This document shows, in pieces, positions 5,070 through 6,127 of a stretch of 6,127 bases of DNA (within the stretch, counting starts at the first letter, position 1; each line of letters starts with the position of its first letter). This DNA is from Candidatus Omnitrophota bacterium (GTDB lineage Bacteria; Omnitrophota; Gorgyraeia; Gygaellales; Profunditerraquicolaceae). Below the pieces are notes generated by a model, which was not told the origin of the DNA, searched no databases, and worked only from the letters and a program-made list of their open reading frames with translations. The DNA is taken from contig JAMWDE010000058.1 in assembly GCA_023818905.1 (NCBI GenBank), forward strand, positions 1-6,127, written 5' to 3'. Made by a program: the position numbers and the translations under genes.

Positions 5070-6127
5070 AAAATAAAACCGTATATAAACTGTATAATTC
5101 TTAAATTTTTAGTGTTTTCTCTGGCTTATGCCCAATCCAACCAAATTAGCCCAGAATATTTTAATTTAATTCAGCAAAAAATAAACTCTTATATAACCTA
5201 TCCATTAGAAGCAAAAGAAAAAGGCTGGGAAGGGATAGTTAAGGTAAAATTCATCCTTAACCCGAATGGTCAGATAAAGCAAATCCAGATTGCTCAATCA
5301 TCAGGTCACCCCCTACTTGATGAAGCAGCAATTTCAGCAATAAAAAATGCCAGTCCCTATCCCTTCCCAAAAACATACTCTAAGGAGTTAGAAATTCTCT
5401 TGCCTATAAAATACCAAAATCCTTTCCAGTATAAAGAAAAACAGGAACTAATTTCTGCCTCAAAAGATACCAAAATGAAAACGCTTCTTTTATCTCTTCA
5501 GAAATCAAAGATTGAAACTCCAGGGACAAAATTTTTACTACCTCCACAGGATATCCAAAGTCTTTTAGAAGTGCCTTCTTTTCCTAGTGGGCCATTTCTA
5601 CCTCCTTCTCAATCAAACTTTCCTACCAAGAACCTCGCATCTTTTTACGCCCAAGAAATGCTTTTACCTAAAGAAACAATTGAGAAGCAACCCTCTATAC
5701 TCTCCCAAGAACTAGAATACTATGTGGACTTAGCCATAAAGAATAGCCAACCCACACAAGTAGCCAGAGAAGAAATTGAATTGGCACAGATAAAAGTTAT
5801 AGAAGCGCAGCGTAATCTGTTTCCTGCTTTCAAAATCTCAAGTTATACTACTGAGGGAGACGTTTATAGAATAAAATATGAAGAGAGAGAAACCAAATTT
5901 GAAATTAATCAACCGCTTTTTTATGGAGGCAGACTCGGAGATACCTTCAACCAGGCAAAGATAAATTTAGAGATCACTAAAAGAAACTATGACCGCCAGA
6001 AATTTGATGTCCGATATAAAACTGAGACTGCCTATTATAACTTAATTGCCTCCCGGATGCATCTGGCATTAAAAGAACCTCTAAAACAAGAAGCAAAAGA
6101 ATTGGTAGAAAAAATAGAAAAATTATC
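5067..6127 (+). CDS. Secreted TonB C-terminal domain fused to TolC-like outer-membrane efflux protein (3' end outside window)
   Basis: Open from TTG 5067 (ATG 5058 is the in-frame alternative) to the right edge, 353 codons seen. Residues 1-22 are a signal peptide (KFLVFSLAYA|Q). Residues about 30-116 are a TonB C-terminal domain: YITYPLEAKEKGWEG, VKVKFILNPNGQI, IAQSSGHPLLDEAA and SPYPFP are its usual landmarks. A linker, partly Pro/Ser-rich (about 117-213), leads to the first part of an outer-membrane efflux (OEP/TolC) domain from about 214: YVDLAIKNSQP, then helix AREEIELAQIKVIEAQRNLFP, the barrel-strand signature NQPLFYGGRL (281-290) and the long helix continuing to the edge. TolC family members form trimeric export channels; TonB domains normally follow a membrane anchor and contact outer-membrane receptors. 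Here the TonB part has no anchor and leads the chain, so it would lie in the periplasm beside the channel. Divergent from the zinc-ribbon gene; substrate unknown. Confidence 0.88.
   Translation, partial: MKIKPYINCIILKFLVFSLAYAQSNQISPEYFNLIQQKINSYITYPLEAKEKGWEGIVKVKFILNPNGQIKQIQIAQSSGHPLLDEAAISAIKNASPYPFPKTYSKELEILLPIKYQNPFQYKEKQELISASKDTKMKTLLLSLQKSKIETPGTKFLLPPQDIQSLLEVPSFPSGPFLPPSQSNFPTKNLASFYAQEMLLPKETIEKQPSILSQELEYYVDLAIKNSQPTQVAREEIELAQIKVIEAQRNLFPAFKISSYTTEGDVYRIKYEERETKFEINQPLFYGGRLGDTFNQAKINLEITKRNYDRQKFDVRYKTETAYYNLIASRMHLALKEPLKQEAKELVEKIEKL

Overview
The window looks like AT-rich DNA from an uncultured Gram-negative (two-membrane) bacterium. The evidence is a TolC-type outer-membrane efflux protein fused to a TonB C-terminal domain, Sec-type signal peptides, and sigma70-like promoters (three TTGACA-N17-TATNNT). 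The mix of giant secreted proteins, a GEMM riboswitch and small zinc-ribbon proteins recalls candidate phyla such as Omnitrophota, but that placement is only a guess from memory; nothing here fixes the taxon.

Layout. Positions 1-4003 (minus strand) hold one uninterrupted reading frame of at least 1,334 codons, running off the left edge. It encodes a secreted multidomain protein: signal peptide, long Asn/Asp/Ser/Thr-rich region, a C39-type cysteine peptidase domain (C553, H630, D646), then directly a motif like a bacteriocin double-glycine leader (LSSAEMQNIWGS), a Gly/Ser linker, two helical repeats and beta-rich repeats. Its leader (about 4004-4265) contains a cyclic-di-GMP-I (GEMM) aptamer whose conserved 3' segment overlaps an intrinsic terminator hairpin, so the gene looks like a c-di-GMP transcriptional ON switch. 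A strong promoter lies at 4271-4299.

Positions 4310-4636 (minus) encode a 108-residue zinc-ribbon protein of unknown function, whose promoter lies so close to its ATG that the mRNA should be nearly leaderless. Positions 4637-5066 are a non-coding divergent region with a 9-bp tandem repeat, five consecutive inverted repeats and repeated short motifs. From 5067 to the right edge (plus strand) is a secreted TonB-C-terminal-domain/TolC-like fusion, truncated by the window, with its own promoter at 4995-5023.

How it may fit together (inference): rising c-di-GMP would allow synthesis of a large exported, adhesin-like protein that carries its own C39 peptidase and a matching cleavage-site motif, i.e. 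a self-processing secreted protein. The divergent TonB/TolC fusion is an outer-membrane channel candidate. A shared role is suggested only by adjacency.
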